From Amycolatopsis arida (GTDB lineage: Bacteria > Actinomycetota > Actinomycetes > Mycobacteriales > Pseudonocardiaceae): DNA of 64,000 nt. Location: assembly GCF_900115565.1 (NCBI RefSeq), contig NZ_FOWW01000002.1:731160-795159 (forward strand). Reading direction: 5' to 3'. The position numbers and the translations under genes are program-made. The notes under the pieces are model-generated. The model did not search any database. It was not told the origin of the DNA and worked only from the letters and a program-made list of their open reading frames with translations. Positions 1 through 10,999 of the stretch are shown here, one piece after another (position 1 is the stretch's first letter; every line of letters begins with the position of its first letter).

Positions 1-359
1 GCGGTCATCAACCGGTCGTCATAGGTGACCAACCCGGTCAGCTCGGTGGCGAGCACTCGTGCCGTCGCCAAATGGATGGCATCGAGTGAGCGAAGCGTGC
101 GGTTGGGCTCGTTCATCGCGGCGTCCACGATGTCGTCGTCCATCGCGATGAGGTCGAACGCGGTGAGCAGGTCGCGCGCGTCCGGCGCCAGCATCGGCGC
201 TGCCCGGTGTACCGCACGCATGACCTCGATCTTCAGCAGGGCGGAACTGACCCACCCGGCCGCGGCGCCCGCGTCGTAGAAGTCGGCGAACGCTGTCGAG
301 TGCCGTTCCTTCCACAACAGTTTGATCGCCGCCGAGGTGTCCACGTAGTAGACGGTCAC
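1..359 (-). CDS. vapC: VapC-family PIN-domain toxin, runs off the left edge
   Basis: PIN-domain ribonuclease toxin of a type II toxin-antitoxin pair. About 119 codons are present and the C-terminal residues lie outside the window. The N-terminus reads VTVYYVDTSAAIKLL, with the first acidic residue of the PIN metal site. A second acidic residue is in KIEVMRA, and the LDAIHLATA and TYDDRLM motifs near the edge supply the remaining acidic positions. The GTG start overlaps the antitoxin stop by 4 nt (GTGA), which implies translational coupling. The RNA target cannot be told from sequence. Confidence 0.9.
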   Translation of the reverse strand, partial: MTVYYVDTSAAIKLLWKERHSTAFADFYDAGAAAGWVSSALLKIEVMRAVHRAAPMLAPDARDLLTAFDLIAMDDDIVDAAMNEPNRTLRSLDAIHLATARVLATELTGLVTYDDRLMT

Positions 360-646
360 CAGCGTTCCTCGGCGCGAAGCTCGGCAAGGGCATCAGTCAA
401 GAGATCGGTGCCGTCGCCAGGATGCATCCGGGGCCGGTACCCAGGACGCTTCGCTCGCTGGAGTCGACCGGCGTCGGCCAGCCGGGTGAGGATCGGCGCC
501 GGTTGACGGTCCCGCACCGGCACGATTCGGGCGATCAGCTTTCCGTGCTCGGTGACGTCGATGGTCTCGCCGTGCCGCACCCGCGCGAGCACTTCCCCGG
601 TGCTGTGCCGCAACTCCCGCAGCCCCACCACGTGATCGTCCGCCAT
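356..646 (-). CDS. vapB: Phd/YefM-type antitoxin (VapB)
   Basis: Antitoxin of 96 residues, directly upstream of the PIN toxin and overlapping it by 4 nt. The N-terminal half (MADDHVVGLRELRHSTGEV, then a VTEHGKLIARIVPV strand) is the Phd/YefM DNA-binding fold. The C-terminal part, rich in Arg and acidic residues, would wrap the toxin. I chose the ATG at 646 because the protein fold begins there; an ATG 11 codons upstream would place the start inside the palindromic repeats. These antitoxins normally repress their own promoter together with the toxin. Confidence 0.85.
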   Translation of the reverse strand: MADDHVVGLRELRHSTGEVLARVRHGETIDVTEHGKLIARIVPVRDRQPAPILTRLADAGRLQRAKRPGYRPRMHPGDGTDLLTDALAELRAEERW

Positions 647-659
647 ACCACGTAATGTA

Positions 660-687
660 TCACATTTTTGTGGCCACATTTTCGTGG
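660..687. promoter_or_regulatory. Tandem palindromic repeats, probable VapBC operator
   Basis: Two head-to-tail copies of a 14-nt unit, YCACATTTTYGTGG, at 660-673 and 674-687. Each unit is a CCAC/GTGG palindrome around an A/T core. They lie 14 nt upstream of the antitoxin start and directly abut the modC stop codon. A/T-rich sequence is rare in this window, and the position fits an autoregulatory operator. Binding is inferred. Confidence 0.55.
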
Positions 688-688
688 T

Positions 689-1870
689 TCAGCCGTCGCC
701 GTCCGCTGGTCTCGTGTCCTCGGCGGGCGCCGGGTGCACGGTGACCATGGTGGCCTTGATCGCCAGTCGGATCTGGCGACCGGGCTCGAGCGCCAGCTCG
801 GCGACCGCGGCGGAGGTGAGGTCGGCGGTGAGGCCGGCCGTCCACTCGGCACCGTCCACCCGTTCCTCCGTTCCGGCTCGTTCCGTCGTTCCAGCACAGT
901 GCAGCCGAACCAGTGAGCCCTGCGGCTCCAGCGCGCCGACCACGGCCGGCGCGGTGTTGCGCGGGCTGCCGGCCGGCACCGGATCCGGCGGGTAGACGGC
1001 GACCGCGGCCGGCGCGAAGACCGCGACGGCCGGCTCGCCGAGCACGGCGTCCTCCGCGAGCAGCCCGCGCACCAGCTCACCGCGGCCGGTGCGCAACCCC
1101 TCGGCCACGGCCGTGCCGGGCACGAGGTTCAGCCCGGCGACCCGCGCGGTGAACGGGGTGCGCGGCGCGGCGAGCACCTCCCGGGTCGGCCCGCGTTCCA
1201 CCACTTTGCCGGCGTTGAGCACGAGCACCTCGTCGGCCAGCGCGAGCGCGTCGAGCGGGTCGTGGGTGACCAGGACCACGACCGGCGGTGCCGGCGCGGC
1301 GCGGCCAGGTGACGGCCGCAGCACCCGGCGGAGCAGCCCGCGGACGGCCGGCGCGGTGTGCGCGTCGAGGGCGGCGAGCGGCTCGTCGAGCAGCAGCAGA
1401 CCGGGGTCGCCGGCGAGCGCCCTGGCGATCGCCACCCGCTGCGCCTGCCCGCCGGACAGCTGCGCCGGCCGGCGGTCGGCGAACGCGGCGGCGTCCACCT
1501 CGGCAAGCCACCGGCGGGCCACCGCACTGGCCGCCGCCCGGCCCGCACCCCGCGACCGCGGTCCGAACGCGACGTTGTCCAGCACCGACAGGTGCGGGAA
1601 CAGCAGCGGGTCCTGGGCCAGCAGGCCGACGCCGCGGGCCTCCGGCGGCAGCCGGACGCCCGGCCCGTCCAGCACCCGCCCGCCGAGCGCGATCTCCGCC
1701 CGGTCCGGCGCGAGCAGCCCGGCGAGGCAACCGAGCACCGTGGACTTGCCGGCGCCGTTCGGGCCGAGGATCGCCAGCACCCCGCCGGCCGGCACGGCGA
1801 GCGCGACGGAGAGCCGGAACTCGCCGCCGGCGTGCCGTCGGGTCAGTTCGATCTCCGCGGTCAACCCCAT
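689..1870 (-). CDS. modC: Molybdate ABC transporter ATP-binding protein ModC
   Basis: ATPase of the molybdate importer, 393 aa. Visible motifs are Walker [10 protein letters not shown], signature [15 protein letters not shown], Walker [13 protein letters not shown] and the switch histidine in VTHD. The region after about residue 240 carries the TOBE/molybdate-binding C-terminal domain usual for ModC. The start ATG overlaps the 3' end of modB by 10 nt. It is the last gene of the leftward operon HTH-TOBE, modA, modB, modC. A sulfate or phosphate system is unlikely given the moa neighbours and the TOBE domain. Confidence 0.92.
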   Translation of the reverse strand: MGLTAEIELTRRHAGGEFRLSVALAVPAGGVLAILGPNGAGKSTVLGCLAGLLAPDRAEIALGGRVLDGPGVRLPPEARGVGLLAQDPLLFPHLSVLDNVAFGPRSRGAGRAAASAVARRWLAEVDAAAFADRRPAQLSGGQAQRVAIARALAGDPGLLLLDEPLAALDAHTAPAVRGLLRRVLRPSPGRAAPAPPVVVLVTHDPLDALALADEVLVLNAGKVVERGPTREVLAAPRTPFTARVAGLNLVPGTAVAEGLRTGRGELVRGLLAEDAVLGEPAVAVFAPAAVAVYPPDPVPAGSPRNTAPAVVGALEPQGSLVRLHCAGTTERAGTEERVDGAEWTAGLTADLTSAAVAELALEPGRQIRLAIKATMVTVHPAPAEDTRPADGDG

Positions 1871-2682
1871 GCCCGCTCCCCCCGACCCCGTCCGCCGTCC
1901 AGCACCCGCGGCCGCGCGACGACGACCACCAGCACGGCCACCACGACCAGCAGCAGCGACAGCGCCACCGCGCTGTCCACATCGGACTCGGCCTGCGCGT
2001 ACACCTCCAGCGGCAGGGTGCGGGTGACGCCCTCGAGGCTGCCGGCGAAGGTGATCGTGGCGCCGAACTCGCCGAGCGCGCGGGCGAAGCTGAGCACCGT
2101 GCCCGAGCCCAGCGCCGGCAGCAGCAGCGGCACGGTCACCCTGCGGAACACCGTCCACGGCCGGGCACCGAGCGTCGCGGCCACCCGCTCGTAGCGGTCG
2201 CCCGCGCCACGCAGCGCGCCCTCCAGGCTCACCACCAGGAACGGCATCGCGACGAACGTCTGCGCGACGACCACGGCGGCCGTGGTGAACGGCACCCGCA
2301 CCCCGGCCACCACGTCGAGCAGGTAACCGAGGAAGCCGTTGCGACCGAGCAGGTAGAGCAGCGCCAGCCCGCCGACCACCGGCGGCAGCACCAGCGGCAG
2401 CAGCACGACCGAGCGGACCAACCGCACGCCGCGGAACCGGGCCCGCGCCAGCACCACCGCCAGCGGCACGCCGAGCAGCACGCAGCACAGCGTGGACAGG
2501 GTCGCGGTGAGCAGCGACAGCTCGAGCGCGTTGCGCGCCACCGGCGCGGTGAGCAGTGCGGGCAGCCCGGTCAGGTCGGTGCGCAGCACCAGGCCCAGCA
2601 CCGGCAGCACCACGAGCGCGAGCGCGAGCGCCGCCGGCACCCACAGCACCCACGGCAGACGGGACCGGCGCGCGTCGCTCAC
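1861..2682 (-). CDS. modB: Molybdate ABC transporter permease ModB
   Basis: Inner-membrane permease of 273 aa. Several hydrophobic spans are evident, starting with a segment near residues 10-30. The cytoplasmic EAA loop that contacts ModC reads [20 protein letters not shown]. The [13 protein letters not shown] stretch is characteristic of ModB permeases. The GTG start overlaps the modA stop by 4 nt (GTGA), so the operon is tightly coupled. Confidence 0.92.
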   Translation of the reverse strand: MSDARRSRLPWVLWVPAALALALVVLPVLGLVLRTDLTGLPALLTAPVARNALELSLLTATLSTLCCVLLGVPLAVVLARARFRGVRLVRSVVLLPLVLPPVVGGLALLYLLGRNGFLGYLLDVVAGVRVPFTTAAVVVAQTFVAMPFLVVSLEGALRGAGDRYERVAATLGARPWTVFRRVTVPLLLPALGSGTVLSFARALGEFGATITFAGSLEGVTRTLPLEVYAQAESDVDSAVALSLLLVVVAVLVVVVARPRVLDGGRGRGERAWG

Positions 2683-3413
2683 GGCGTGCCGAAGCCCCGC
2701 GCGGCGAGCTCCTCCCGGCCGACCGGGCCGAGCACCAGGTCGACGAACGCCCTGGCGAGCTCCCCCGCCGGGGCGTCCCGGAGCACCGCGATCGGGTAGT
2801 CGTTGACCACCCGCTCGGCGGCGGGGATCTCGACGGTGTCCACGGCGCCGGCGGCCACGGGCGCGTCGGTGACGTACACCAACCCCGCGTCGGCGGCGCC
2901 GACCCTGACCTTGTTCAGCACGGCCTTGACGTCCTGCTCCTCGCTGGCCGGGCGCAGCGGTGCGCCGGCCAGCGCGGCCAGCCGCTGGGCGGCGGCACCG
3001 CACGGCACCCGCGGCGCGCAGACGACCGTGGTCACGTCCGGCCGGGCGAGGTCGGCGAGCCCGGTGACGCCCAGCGGGTTGCCCGGGGCGACCACGACGG
3101 TGAGCCGGTTGGTGGCGAACACCGCGGGCTCAGCCACCCGCTCCCCGGCCCGCCGCATCGCCTCCGGGTCGGCGGCGGCGAACACGTCGGCCGGCGCGCC
3201 CTCCGCGATCTGCTGGGCGAGGCGGGCCGAGCCGCCCAGGTTCAGCCGCACGTCCACCCCGGGGTGGTCGGCCTCGAAGCGGTGCTCCAGCGCGCCGAAC
3301 GACTCGGTCAGCGAGGCGGCGGCGAACACGGTCAGCGTGGTGCCGCCCGCGGCGCCGGCGCAGCCGGTGGCGACCAGCACGGCGGCGAGCAGGACCGCGG
3401 CCGGTCGCCTCAT
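2679..3413 (-). CDS. modA: Molybdate-binding lipoprotein ModA
   Basis: Substrate-binding protein of 244 aa that captures molybdate outside the membrane. It begins with a lipoprotein signal ([20 protein letters not shown]; lipobox Cys about residue 18). The mature protein starts with [13 protein letters not shown], the classical ModA anion-binding strand, and later has the N-x-L-x-V-V-V hinge ([14 protein letters not shown]). The start overlaps the upstream regulator stop by 4 nt. Tungstate binding cannot be excluded from sequence. Confidence 0.93.
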   Translation of the reverse strand: MRRPAAVLLAAVLVATGCAGAAGGTTLTVFAAASLTESFGALEHRFEADHPGVDVRLNLGGSARLAQQIAEGAPADVFAAADPEAMRRAGERVAEPAVFATNRLTVVVAPGNPLGVTGLADLARPDVTTVVCAPRVPCGAAAQRLAALAGAPLRPASEEQDVKAVLNKVRVGAADAGLVYVTDAPVAAGAVDTVEIPAAERVVNDYPIAVLRDAPAGELARAFVDLVLGPVGREELAARGFGTP

Positions 3414-3814
3414 CGGGCGCCTCCCGGCGTCTCCACCACGACGTGCGTGGCCTTCACCACGGCCACGGCGAGGACACCGGGCCGCAGATCCAGCTCGGTC
3501 ACCGCGTCCGCGGTCATCAGCGACGTCACCCGGTGCGGCCCGCACTGCAGCTCCACCTTGGCCATCACGGTGTCCGCGACCACCTCGGTGACCAGCCCGA
3601 CGAAGCGGTTGCGGGCGGATCGTCCCACGCCGGAAGGGTCGGGGGCGTCCTCGGCGAAGCCGCGGGCGAACCCAGCCAGCTCCGCGCCGTCGACCACCTG
3701 ACGCCCCGCGGCGTCGGCGGCGACGGACAGGCGGCCGGCCCGCACCCAGCGGCGCACGGTGTCGTCGCTGACCCCGAGCAGCCGAGCGGCCTCCGACAAC
3801 CGAAACTGCGGCAT
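3410..3814 (-). CDS. HTH-TOBE molybdate-responsive regulator
   Basis: A 134-aa protein with two parts. Residues 1-60 are an excisionase/MerR-like helix-turn-helix (FRLSEAARLLGVSDDTVRRW). Residues 68-130 are a TOBE/Mop domain (RNRFVGLVTEVVADTVMAKVEL). It heads the modABC operon and overlaps modA by 4 nt. HTH-TOBE proteins at this position are commonly taken to be ModE-like sensors that adjust mod transcription to molybdate level. The start at MPQFRLSEA was chosen because that Met begins the HTH. The 130-nt gap to moaA (3815-3944) must hold divergent promoters. Confidence 0.8.
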   Translation of the reverse strand: MPQFRLSEAARLLGVSDDTVRRWVRAGRLSVAADAAGRQVVDGAELAGFARGFAEDAPDPSGVGRSARNRFVGLVTEVVADTVMAKVELQCGPHRVTSLMTADAVTELDLRPGVLAVAVVKATHVVVETPGGAR

Positions 3815-3944
3815 GATCCGGGAGCCTAACTCCGCGAACGCGGAACTGGCCAGGTCTCCCGCGTGTTCCCGCGACGCGAACGGGACCGGCGTCACGGCAC
3901 GCCGGCGGTGTTCGGCCGTGACCTACCGCACTACGCTGGTGAAG

Positions 3945-5003
3945 GTGACCTCCGTCGACCTCGGGATACCCCGGATCCCTCGCGCGCCCCACCGGGTCCC
4001 GCGGCCGGACGACCCCGCGCTCATCGACACCTACGGGCGGGTGGCGACCGACCTGCGGGTGTCCCTCACCGACCGGTGCAACCTGCGCTGCACCTACTGC
4101 ATGCCGGCCGAGGGTCTGGAGTGGACGCCCGGCGAGCAGTTGCTCTCCGACGCCGAGCTGCTCCGGCTGCTCCGCGTCGCGGTGCAGCGGCTCGGCGTCA
4201 CCGACATCCGGCTCACCGGCGGTGAGCCGCTCCTGCGCCCCGGCCTGGAGCGGCTGGTGGCCGACGTGGCGGCGCTGCGCCCGCGACCACGGCTGTCGAT
4301 GACCACCAACGGCATCGGGCTGGCCAAGCGGGCCCGCGCGCTGGCCGGCGCCGGCCTGGACCGGATCAACGTCTCACTGGACGCGGTCGACGAGGAGACG
4401 TTCGTCCGGATCACCCGCCGCGAACGGCTCGACCACGTGCTGGCCGGGCTCGCCGCCGCCAGGGCAGCCGGGCTGGACCCGGTGAAGGTCAACGCGGTGC
4501 TGATCCGCGGGCTCAACGAGGACCAGGCCGTGCCCCTGCTGCGGTTCTGCCTCGAGCACGGCTACCACCTGCGGTTCATCGAGCAGATGCCACTGGACGC
4601 CCAGCACGGCTGGAACCGTGCGGAGATGATCACCGCGGCGGAGATCCTCGAACTGCTCGGCACGGAGTTCACCCTGACGCCGAGCCCGGCCGAGCGGGGT
4701 GGCGCGCCGGCCGAGCGGTGGCTGGTGGACGGCGGGCCGCACGAGGTGGGCGTGATCGCGTCGGTCACCCGACCGTTCTGCGCCGCCTGCGAGCGGACCC
4801 GGCTCACCGCCGACGGCGCGGTGCGCTCCTGCCTGTTCAGCACGGACGAGACGGACCTGCGGTCGCTGCTGCGCTCCGGCGCCGAGGACGAGGAGATCGC
4901 CGACGCGTGGCGCGCCACGATGTGGGCCAAGCTGCCCGGCCACGAGATCAACGAGGCCGGGTTCGCCCAGCCGATCCGGCCGATGAGCGCGATCGGCGGC
5001 TGA
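3945..5003 (+). CDS. moaA: GTP 3',8-cyclase MoaA
   Basis: Radical-SAM enzyme (352 aa) that converts GTP to 3',8-cyclo-GTP, the first step of molybdopterin synthesis. The SAM [4Fe-4S] cluster motif CNLRCTYC is present. The C-terminal substrate cluster cysteines are in FCAACERTR and AVRSC, and the protein ends in the essential Gly-Gly. The GTG at 3945 gives an N-terminus like mycobacterial MoaA; another in-frame GTG lies at 3918. It is followed 1 nt later by moaD and is divergent from the mod operon. Confidence 0.95.
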   Translation: MTSVDLGIPRIPRAPHRVPRPDDPALIDTYGRVATDLRVSLTDRCNLRCTYCMPAEGLEWTPGEQLLSDAELLRLLRVAVQRLGVTDIRLTGGEPLLRPGLERLVADVAALRPRPRLSMTTNGIGLAKRARALAGAGLDRINVSLDAVDEETFVRITRRERLDHVLAGLAAARAAGLDPVKVNAVLIRGLNEDQAVPLLRFCLEHGYHLRFIEQMPLDAQHGWNRAEMITAAEILELLGTEFTLTPSPAERGGAPAERWLVDGGPHEVGVIASVTRPFCAACERTRLTADGAVRSCLFSTDETDLRSLLRSGAEDEEIADAWRATMWAKLPGHEINEAGFAQPIRPMSAIGG

Positions 5004-5004
5004 G

Positions 5005-5259
5005 GTGACGACCGTGACGGTGCGGTTCTTCGCGTCGGCAAGAGCCGCGGCGGGGACCGAGCAGGAGGCACTCCGACTGCCGGCCGGGATCACCGTGGCC
5101 GACGTGGTGGCCGAGCTGCGCCGGCGCCACCCGGACCGGCTCCCGCGCATCCTCGACGCGGCGAGCTTCCTGCTGGACGGCGTCGCGGTGCGCGACCCCG
5201 CCCTGGCGGTGCCGGACGGCGCCGAGCTCGACGTGCTGCCCCCGTTCGCCGGCGGATAG
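5005..5259 (+). CDS. moaD: Molybdopterin synthase sulfur-carrier subunit MoaD
   Basis: Small ubiquitin-like sulfur carrier of 84 aa. The C-terminus PPFAGG ends in the Gly-Gly that becomes a thiocarboxylate and inserts into the MoaE active site. It starts with GTG 1 nt after moaA, so the two form an operon. The matching large subunit is the MoaE domain of the fusion protein at 7680-8711. Confidence 0.93.
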   Translation: MTTVTVRFFASARAAAGTEQEALRLPAGITVADVVAELRRRHPDRLPRILDAASFLLDGVAVRDPALAVPDGAELDVLPPFAGG

Positions 5260-5346
5260 GAGACCACCCGTGAGTTCGCGTGCCGGTGACCGTGCCGCGA
5301 GGCGCCGTTCACGTCCCGTCCGCCCGCGCGGCACAGGCTGGCCGGC

Positions 5347-6255
5347 ATGACCGCCCCGCGCCGCGTCTCGGCGCTCCTGCTCGCGCTGCTGACCGCGCTG
5401 GGCGCCCTCGTGGCGCCCGCCACGGCGGAGACCCGTCCTCCTGGCACCGTCCGACCGCTGGAGCGGGCCCACGCGCACAACGACTACGAGCACGAGCGAC
5501 CGCTGCTGGACGCGCTCGACCACGGGTTCACCAGCGTCGAGGCCGACATCCACCTGGTCGGTGACCAGCTGCTCGTCGGGCACGACCCGGAGGACCTGAC
5601 GCCGGAGCGCACGCTGGAGGCGCTGTACCTGGAGCCGCTGCGTCAGCGGGTGCTGGCCCACCACGGGCGGGTGTACCGGCGACCGGCGGAGTTCCAGCTG
5701 CTGGTCGACGTCAAGACCGAGGCGGTGAGCACCTACGCCGCGCTGCGGCAGCGGCTGCGCCACCCGCGGTACGCCTTCCTGTTCACCGCCTACGTCCACG
5801 GTCTCGTGCGGGAGCGTGCGGTGACCGTGGTGCTGTCCGGGAACCGGCCGCGGGAGGTGCTGGCCGCCGAGCGGTACCGGCTGGCGTTCTACGACGGCCG
5901 GATCGTCGACCCGACCGACCTCGGACCCGGGGCCGACGCCCGGCTGGTGCCGCTGGTGTCGGACAACTGGACCCGGCTGTTCTCGTGGACCGGCGAGGGG
6001 CCGTTCCCGCCGGCCGAGCGGGAGCGGCTGCGGGAGATCGTGCGCACCGCCCACGCGGCCGGTCAGCGGGTGCGGTTCTGGGCGACGCCCGACACCCCGG
6101 GGCCGGCCAGGACGGCCCTGTGGCGGGAGCTCGTCGCGGCCGAGGTCGACCACGTCAACACCGACGATCTGGCCGGTTTGGCGGCGTTCCTCCGCGCGGG
6201 CAGTCACGCCCGCAAGGTAGCGCACCGATGGAGCAGTCGCGCGTTTACGACGTGA
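5347..6255 (+). CDS. Secreted PI-PLC/glycerophosphodiesterase-like protein
   Basis: A 302-aa exported protein. A Sec signal peptide covers roughly residues 1-27 (MTAPRRVSALLLALLTALG, cleavage near ATAE). The mature part has the TIM-barrel phosphodiesterase signature: HAHNDYEHERPLLDAL, then GFTSVEADIHL and LLVGHDPEDL, which provide the His, Glu and Asp of a metal site. It resembles the poorly characterised PI-PLC/GDPD superfamily branch that includes yeast AIM6. The substrate is unknown; a membrane glycerophosphodiester is a reasonable guess. It stands alone between moaD and the rpf leader. Confidence 0.7.
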   Translation: MTAPRRVSALLLALLTALGALVAPATAETRPPGTVRPLERAHAHNDYEHERPLLDALDHGFTSVEADIHLVGDQLLVGHDPEDLTPERTLEALYLEPLRQRVLAHHGRVYRRPAEFQLLVDVKTEAVSTYAALRQRLRHPRYAFLFTAYVHGLVRERAVTVVLSGNRPREVLAAERYRLAFYDGRIVDPTDLGPGADARLVPLVSDNWTRLFSWTGEGPFPPAERERLREIVRTAHAAGQRVRFWATPDTPGPARTALWRELVAAEVDHVNTDDLAGLAAFLRAGSHARKVAHRWSSRAFTT

Positions 6256-6358
6256 CTCAGACCTCACTTTGGGTGATTTATCTCGAGAAGGAAACAGCCC
6301 GATAACGGCCGGCTGACCTGCGAAAACAGCCGGATCGTTCCAGGTTGCGCGCTGTTAC

Positions 6359-6374
6359 TGTGATGTAGGTCACG
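6359..6374. promoter_or_regulatory. CRP-type binding site upstream of rpf
   Basis: The sequence TGTGATGTAGGTCACG matches the CRP/GlxR consensus TGTGA-N6-TCACA at 9 of 10 defined positions, with TA in the preferred centre. It lies just upstream of the riboswitch and 282 nt before the rpf start. CRP control of rpfA is known in mycobacteria and Streptomyces, which supports the call. Confidence 0.75.
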
Positions 6375-6407
6375 CCGCTCAAAATTTCCGATCACGCCCT
6401 TCGTTAC

Positions 6408-6645
6408 GTACCGTCGCTTCTCGGTTGGCCCCGACCGACCAGAGCAAGACCCGGGATTCCGTTGCGCCGAGCCCTGTCCGGCGGAGTCCCGGACCCAAAC
6501 CCCGAGCGAGAAAACTTCTGGACAGGGACACGAGGGGCGCGGCCGACGCGCGAGCGGCGGTCACGTCCGCCGGCCCACAAGGCCGGTCCGGTCTCGCGTT
6601 CCGGCGCGGTCCGGCTCAGTTCCTCCGTAGGCGCGGAAGGAGAGA
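6408..6645 (+). promoter_or_regulatory. ydaO-yuaA (c-di-AMP) riboswitch
   Basis: The untranslated leader of rpf has the hallmarks of the ydaO class. The 5' part contains a paired GC-rich helix and the segment GGACCCAAACCCCGAGCGAG. The 3' end has the conserved CGTAGGCGCGGAAGGAGAG (about 6625-6643), ending 10 nt before the gene. The class binds cyclic di-AMP and usually switches the downstream gene off when ligand is abundant. It is commonly found upstream of actinobacterial rpf and cell-wall hydrolase genes. The 5' boundary is approximate. Confidence 0.85.
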
Positions 6646-6649
6646 CTGA

Positions 6650-7300
<651 letters not shown>

Positions 7301-7318
7301 TCTTCGCCTGAGGCCGGC

Positions 7319-7359
7319 GAGGGGCCCCACCGCATATCCCCCGGGTGGTGGGGCCCCTC
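7319..7359 (+). terminator. Rho-independent-like hairpin after rpf
   Basis: Perfect 13-bp inverted repeat GAGGGGCCCCACC / GGTGGGGCCCCTC with a 15-nt loop, 18 nt after the rpf stop. No T-run follows, as is usual in high-GC actinobacteria. Confidence 0.8.
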
Positions 7360-7362
7360 ACC

Positions 7363-7679
7363 CATTCCCGAGATCGACGTTCCGAACGCAGAGATCGCCG
7401 TTCGGAACGTCGAGATCTACCGCTGAGCCTTCGAGAGCGCGTTCGGGATCGTGCGTTCGGCGCGCGGCGCGAAACGGCGCGCATTCCGGTACGGCGTGCC
7501 GGAACTCGGTCAAGGCGGTTTCGGCCCGACTCGGGTCGACTTCCGTCGCACGTCGGACCAGCACGACTGTGACCAGCCGCCCGGGTCCTGCGATTCCGAC
7601 CCTGCGGTTCTCGCGATCAGCGCGGTAGGTCACGGTCCGAATGCGGAACTCACGGTTCCGAACGTAGATTTCGCGAGCG
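7363..7679. repeat. Gene-free stretch with degenerate ~20-nt intergenic repeats (family A)
   Basis: After the rpf terminator there is no convincing gene. The stretch opens with units of the type CGAGATCGACGTTCCGAACG (7369-7388) and AGATCGCCGTTCGGAACG, followed by a decayed third copy. Inverted relatives occur near the other end (about 7640-7675, reading CGAAATCTACGTTCGGAAC on the minus strand). The centre of each unit is the palindrome CGTTCSGAACG. A second locus with the same family is at 34373-34440. Function unknown. Confidence 0.5.
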
Positions 7680-8711
7680 TCAGGGGGAGTTGACCCACTC
7701 GTCGGTGCCGTCGGTGAACTGCTGGTGCTTCCACACCGGCAGCCGCGCCTTGACCTCGTCCACCAGGGCCGCGCAGGCGGTGAACGCCGCGCCCCGGTGG
7801 TCCGCGGCCACGGCGCAGGCGAGGGCGGTGTCGCCGATCTCCAGCGCACCGACCCGGTGGCTCACCGCCACCGCACGCAGCCCCGCGTGCCGCGCGGTCA
7901 CGTCGGCCACCACCGTGGCCAGGACCTCACCGGCGCTCGGGTGCCCCTCGTAGTACAGCGACCGCACCGACCGGCCGCCATCGTGGTCGCGGACCACCCC
8001 GGCGAAAGTCACCACCGCACCCGCGGCCCGGTCCTCCACCAGCGCGGCGTGCTCCTCCACCGACAGCGGCTCCTCGGTCACCCACGCCCGCAGCACCCGC
8101 ACCGCCCCCGCCGGCTCCGAGCACACCGGCTCAGCGCCCACGGTCTCCGAGACCGCTGGCTCCGAGAACGCTGGCTCGCCGCTGGCCGAGGGCTCGGCCT
8201 CGGTGGCCGTCCGCTCCGGGCGGGAGTGGTCGGCCCTGGGGTGGTCGGCACCGGCGAGTTGGTCCACCGCGTGGTCCAGCACCCCGGCCAGCACGGCCAG
8301 CCCGTCGGCGACCCCGCCGCGGGAGCCGGGGAGGTTCACCACCAGCGTCCGGCCGGCCACCCCGGCCAGCCCGCGGGACAGCACGGCGGTCGGCACCTTG
8401 TCCCGGCCCGCGTTCCGCACGGCGTCGGCGAGGCCGGGCAGCTCCACGTCCAGCAGCGGGGCGGTGACGTCCGGCGTCCGGTCGGTCGGCGAGATACCGG
8501 TGCCCCCGGTGGTGATCACCACGTCCGGCCGGGCGGCGAGGCACTCGCGCAGCGCCCGCGCCACCGGCTCCCCGTCGCCGACCACGATCGGCTCGGGCAC
8601 CTCGTACCCGCGCTCGGCCAGCCAGGCCGCGATGACCGGGCCGGTGCGGTCGGGGTAGACGCCGGCGGCGGCCCGGTTGGACGCCACGACGACGCGTGCG
8701 GTGCGGTTCAC
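7680..8711 (-). CDS. Fused Mog/MoaB - MoaE molybdenum cofactor protein
   Basis: Two Moco enzymes in one 343-aa chain. Residues 1-157 are a Mog/MoaB domain, which adenylylates molybdopterin, with the TTGGTGISPTDRTPD motif and NLPGS loop. Residues 158-205 form an Ala/Glu/Pro linker with repeated SEPA-like units. Residues 206-343 are MoaE, the large subunit of molybdopterin synthase (VVTFAGVVRDHDGG, YYEGHPSAGEV, RVGALEIGD, PVWKHQQF). The GTG start overlaps moaC by 4 nt. In mycobacteria mog and moaE2 are separate adjacent genes, so this is a fusion of neighbours. Its MoaD partner is at 5005-5259. Confidence 0.9.
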   Translation of the reverse strand: MNRTARVVVASNRAAAGVYPDRTGPVIAAWLAERGYEVPEPIVVGDGEPVARALRECLAARPDVVITTGGTGISPTDRTPDVTAPLLDVELPGLADAVRNAGRDKVPTAVLSRGLAGVAGRTLVVNLPGSRGGVADGLAVLAGVLDHAVDQLAGADHPRADHSRPERTATEAEPSASGEPAFSEPAVSETVGAEPVCSEPAGAVRVLRAWVTEEPLSVEEHAALVEDRAAGAVVTFAGVVRDHDGGRSVRSLYYEGHPSAGEVLATVVADVTARHAGLRAVAVSHRVGALEIGDTALACAVAADHRGAAFTACAALVDEVKARLPVWKHQQFTDGTDEWVNSP

Positions 8712-9192
8712 GCCCGTCCTCCCGCCTCGGGGCGGCGCCAGGACCCCGCCTTGCCACCCTCCTTGCGCTCCAGCCGCACCCCGTCCAGCGTCGCGGCCGG
8801 GTCCACCGCCTTGATCATGTCGTGCACGGTCAGCCCGGCGACCGCGACGGCGGTCAGCGCCTCCATCTCCACCCCGGTGCGGTCGGTGGTCCGCGCCGTC
8901 GCGGTGATCCGCACCTCGCGCTTCCCCAGCGCGAACTCGACGTCCACTCCGGACAGTGCGATCTGGTGGCACAGCGGGATCAGCTCGGAAGTGCGCTTGG
9001 CGCCCATGATCCCGGCGATCCGCGCCGTGGCCAGCGCGTCACCCTTGGGCAGGCCGCCGTCGGAGAGCAGGCCGATCACCTCGGCCGTGGTGCGCACGAC
9101 GCCGGTGGCCACGGCCTCCCGCCTGGTCGCGCCCTTGCCGGAGACGTCGACCATGCGGGCCGCGCCCGCCTCGTCGAGGTGGCTCAGTTCGG

Positions 9193-9196
<4 letters not shown>
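8708..9196 (-). CDS. moaC: Cyclic pyranopterin monophosphate synthase MoaC
   Basis: MoaC (162 aa) converts the MoaA product to cyclic pyranopterin monophosphate. Signature residues are in the PLCHQIAL motif, the KREVRITATARTTDRTGVEMEALTA stretch and the C-terminal HDMIKAVDP. GTG start, overlapping the malic enzyme stop by 4 nt upstream and the fusion gene by 4 nt downstream, so the three genes are one transcription unit. Confidence 0.95.
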
Positions 9197-10599
<1,403 letters not shown>

Positions 10600-10696
10600 G
10601 GCACTACCCCCGCATCGAACACGGACTCCTGACGGGGGAGAACACTATCTCCGTGACGGGCGCCACCGGCCGCCTGGCGGAGAACTCGCCAGTAAC

Positions 10697-10888
10697 CTAC
10701 TCGGTCTCCGGCTGCCAGTTGATCTCGGTCTTCGGGTGCACGTAGGGCACGTCCCGCAGCGGGAAGGTGACCTCGCCGTACGGGGACAGCGCGCCCTGCC
10801 GGTCGGCGGCCAGTTCCGAGACCGGGTGCTCGCCGTCGGGCCAGCTGGGGTCGATCCGGTCCCGCTTACCGTTGTCGGCCTTGGCCAC
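10697..10888 (-). CDS. Small conserved hypothetical protein (63 aa)
   Basis: A 63-residue hydrophilic protein starting MAKADNGKRDRIDPSWPDGE, with no signal peptide, membrane segment or cysteine. It has GC-rich third positions like its neighbours and a defined start, and it sits divergently from the helicase-associated gene. The composition suggests a folded or partly disordered actinobacterial protein of unknown role. I do not recognise a domain. Confidence 0.6.
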   Translation of the reverse strand: MAKADNGKRDRIDPSWPDGEHPVSELAADRQGALSPYGEVTFPLRDVPYVHPKTEINWQPETE

Positions 10889-10999
10889 GTCGTCCTCCGC
10901 AAGTTCCCGCGAGTGTCGCTGTCAGTGCCTGTGTCCTGACCGGCCCCTAGTGTGCCTGATCGGCGGAGGGCGCCGGACAGGCAGGTATCGTGAGACTTC

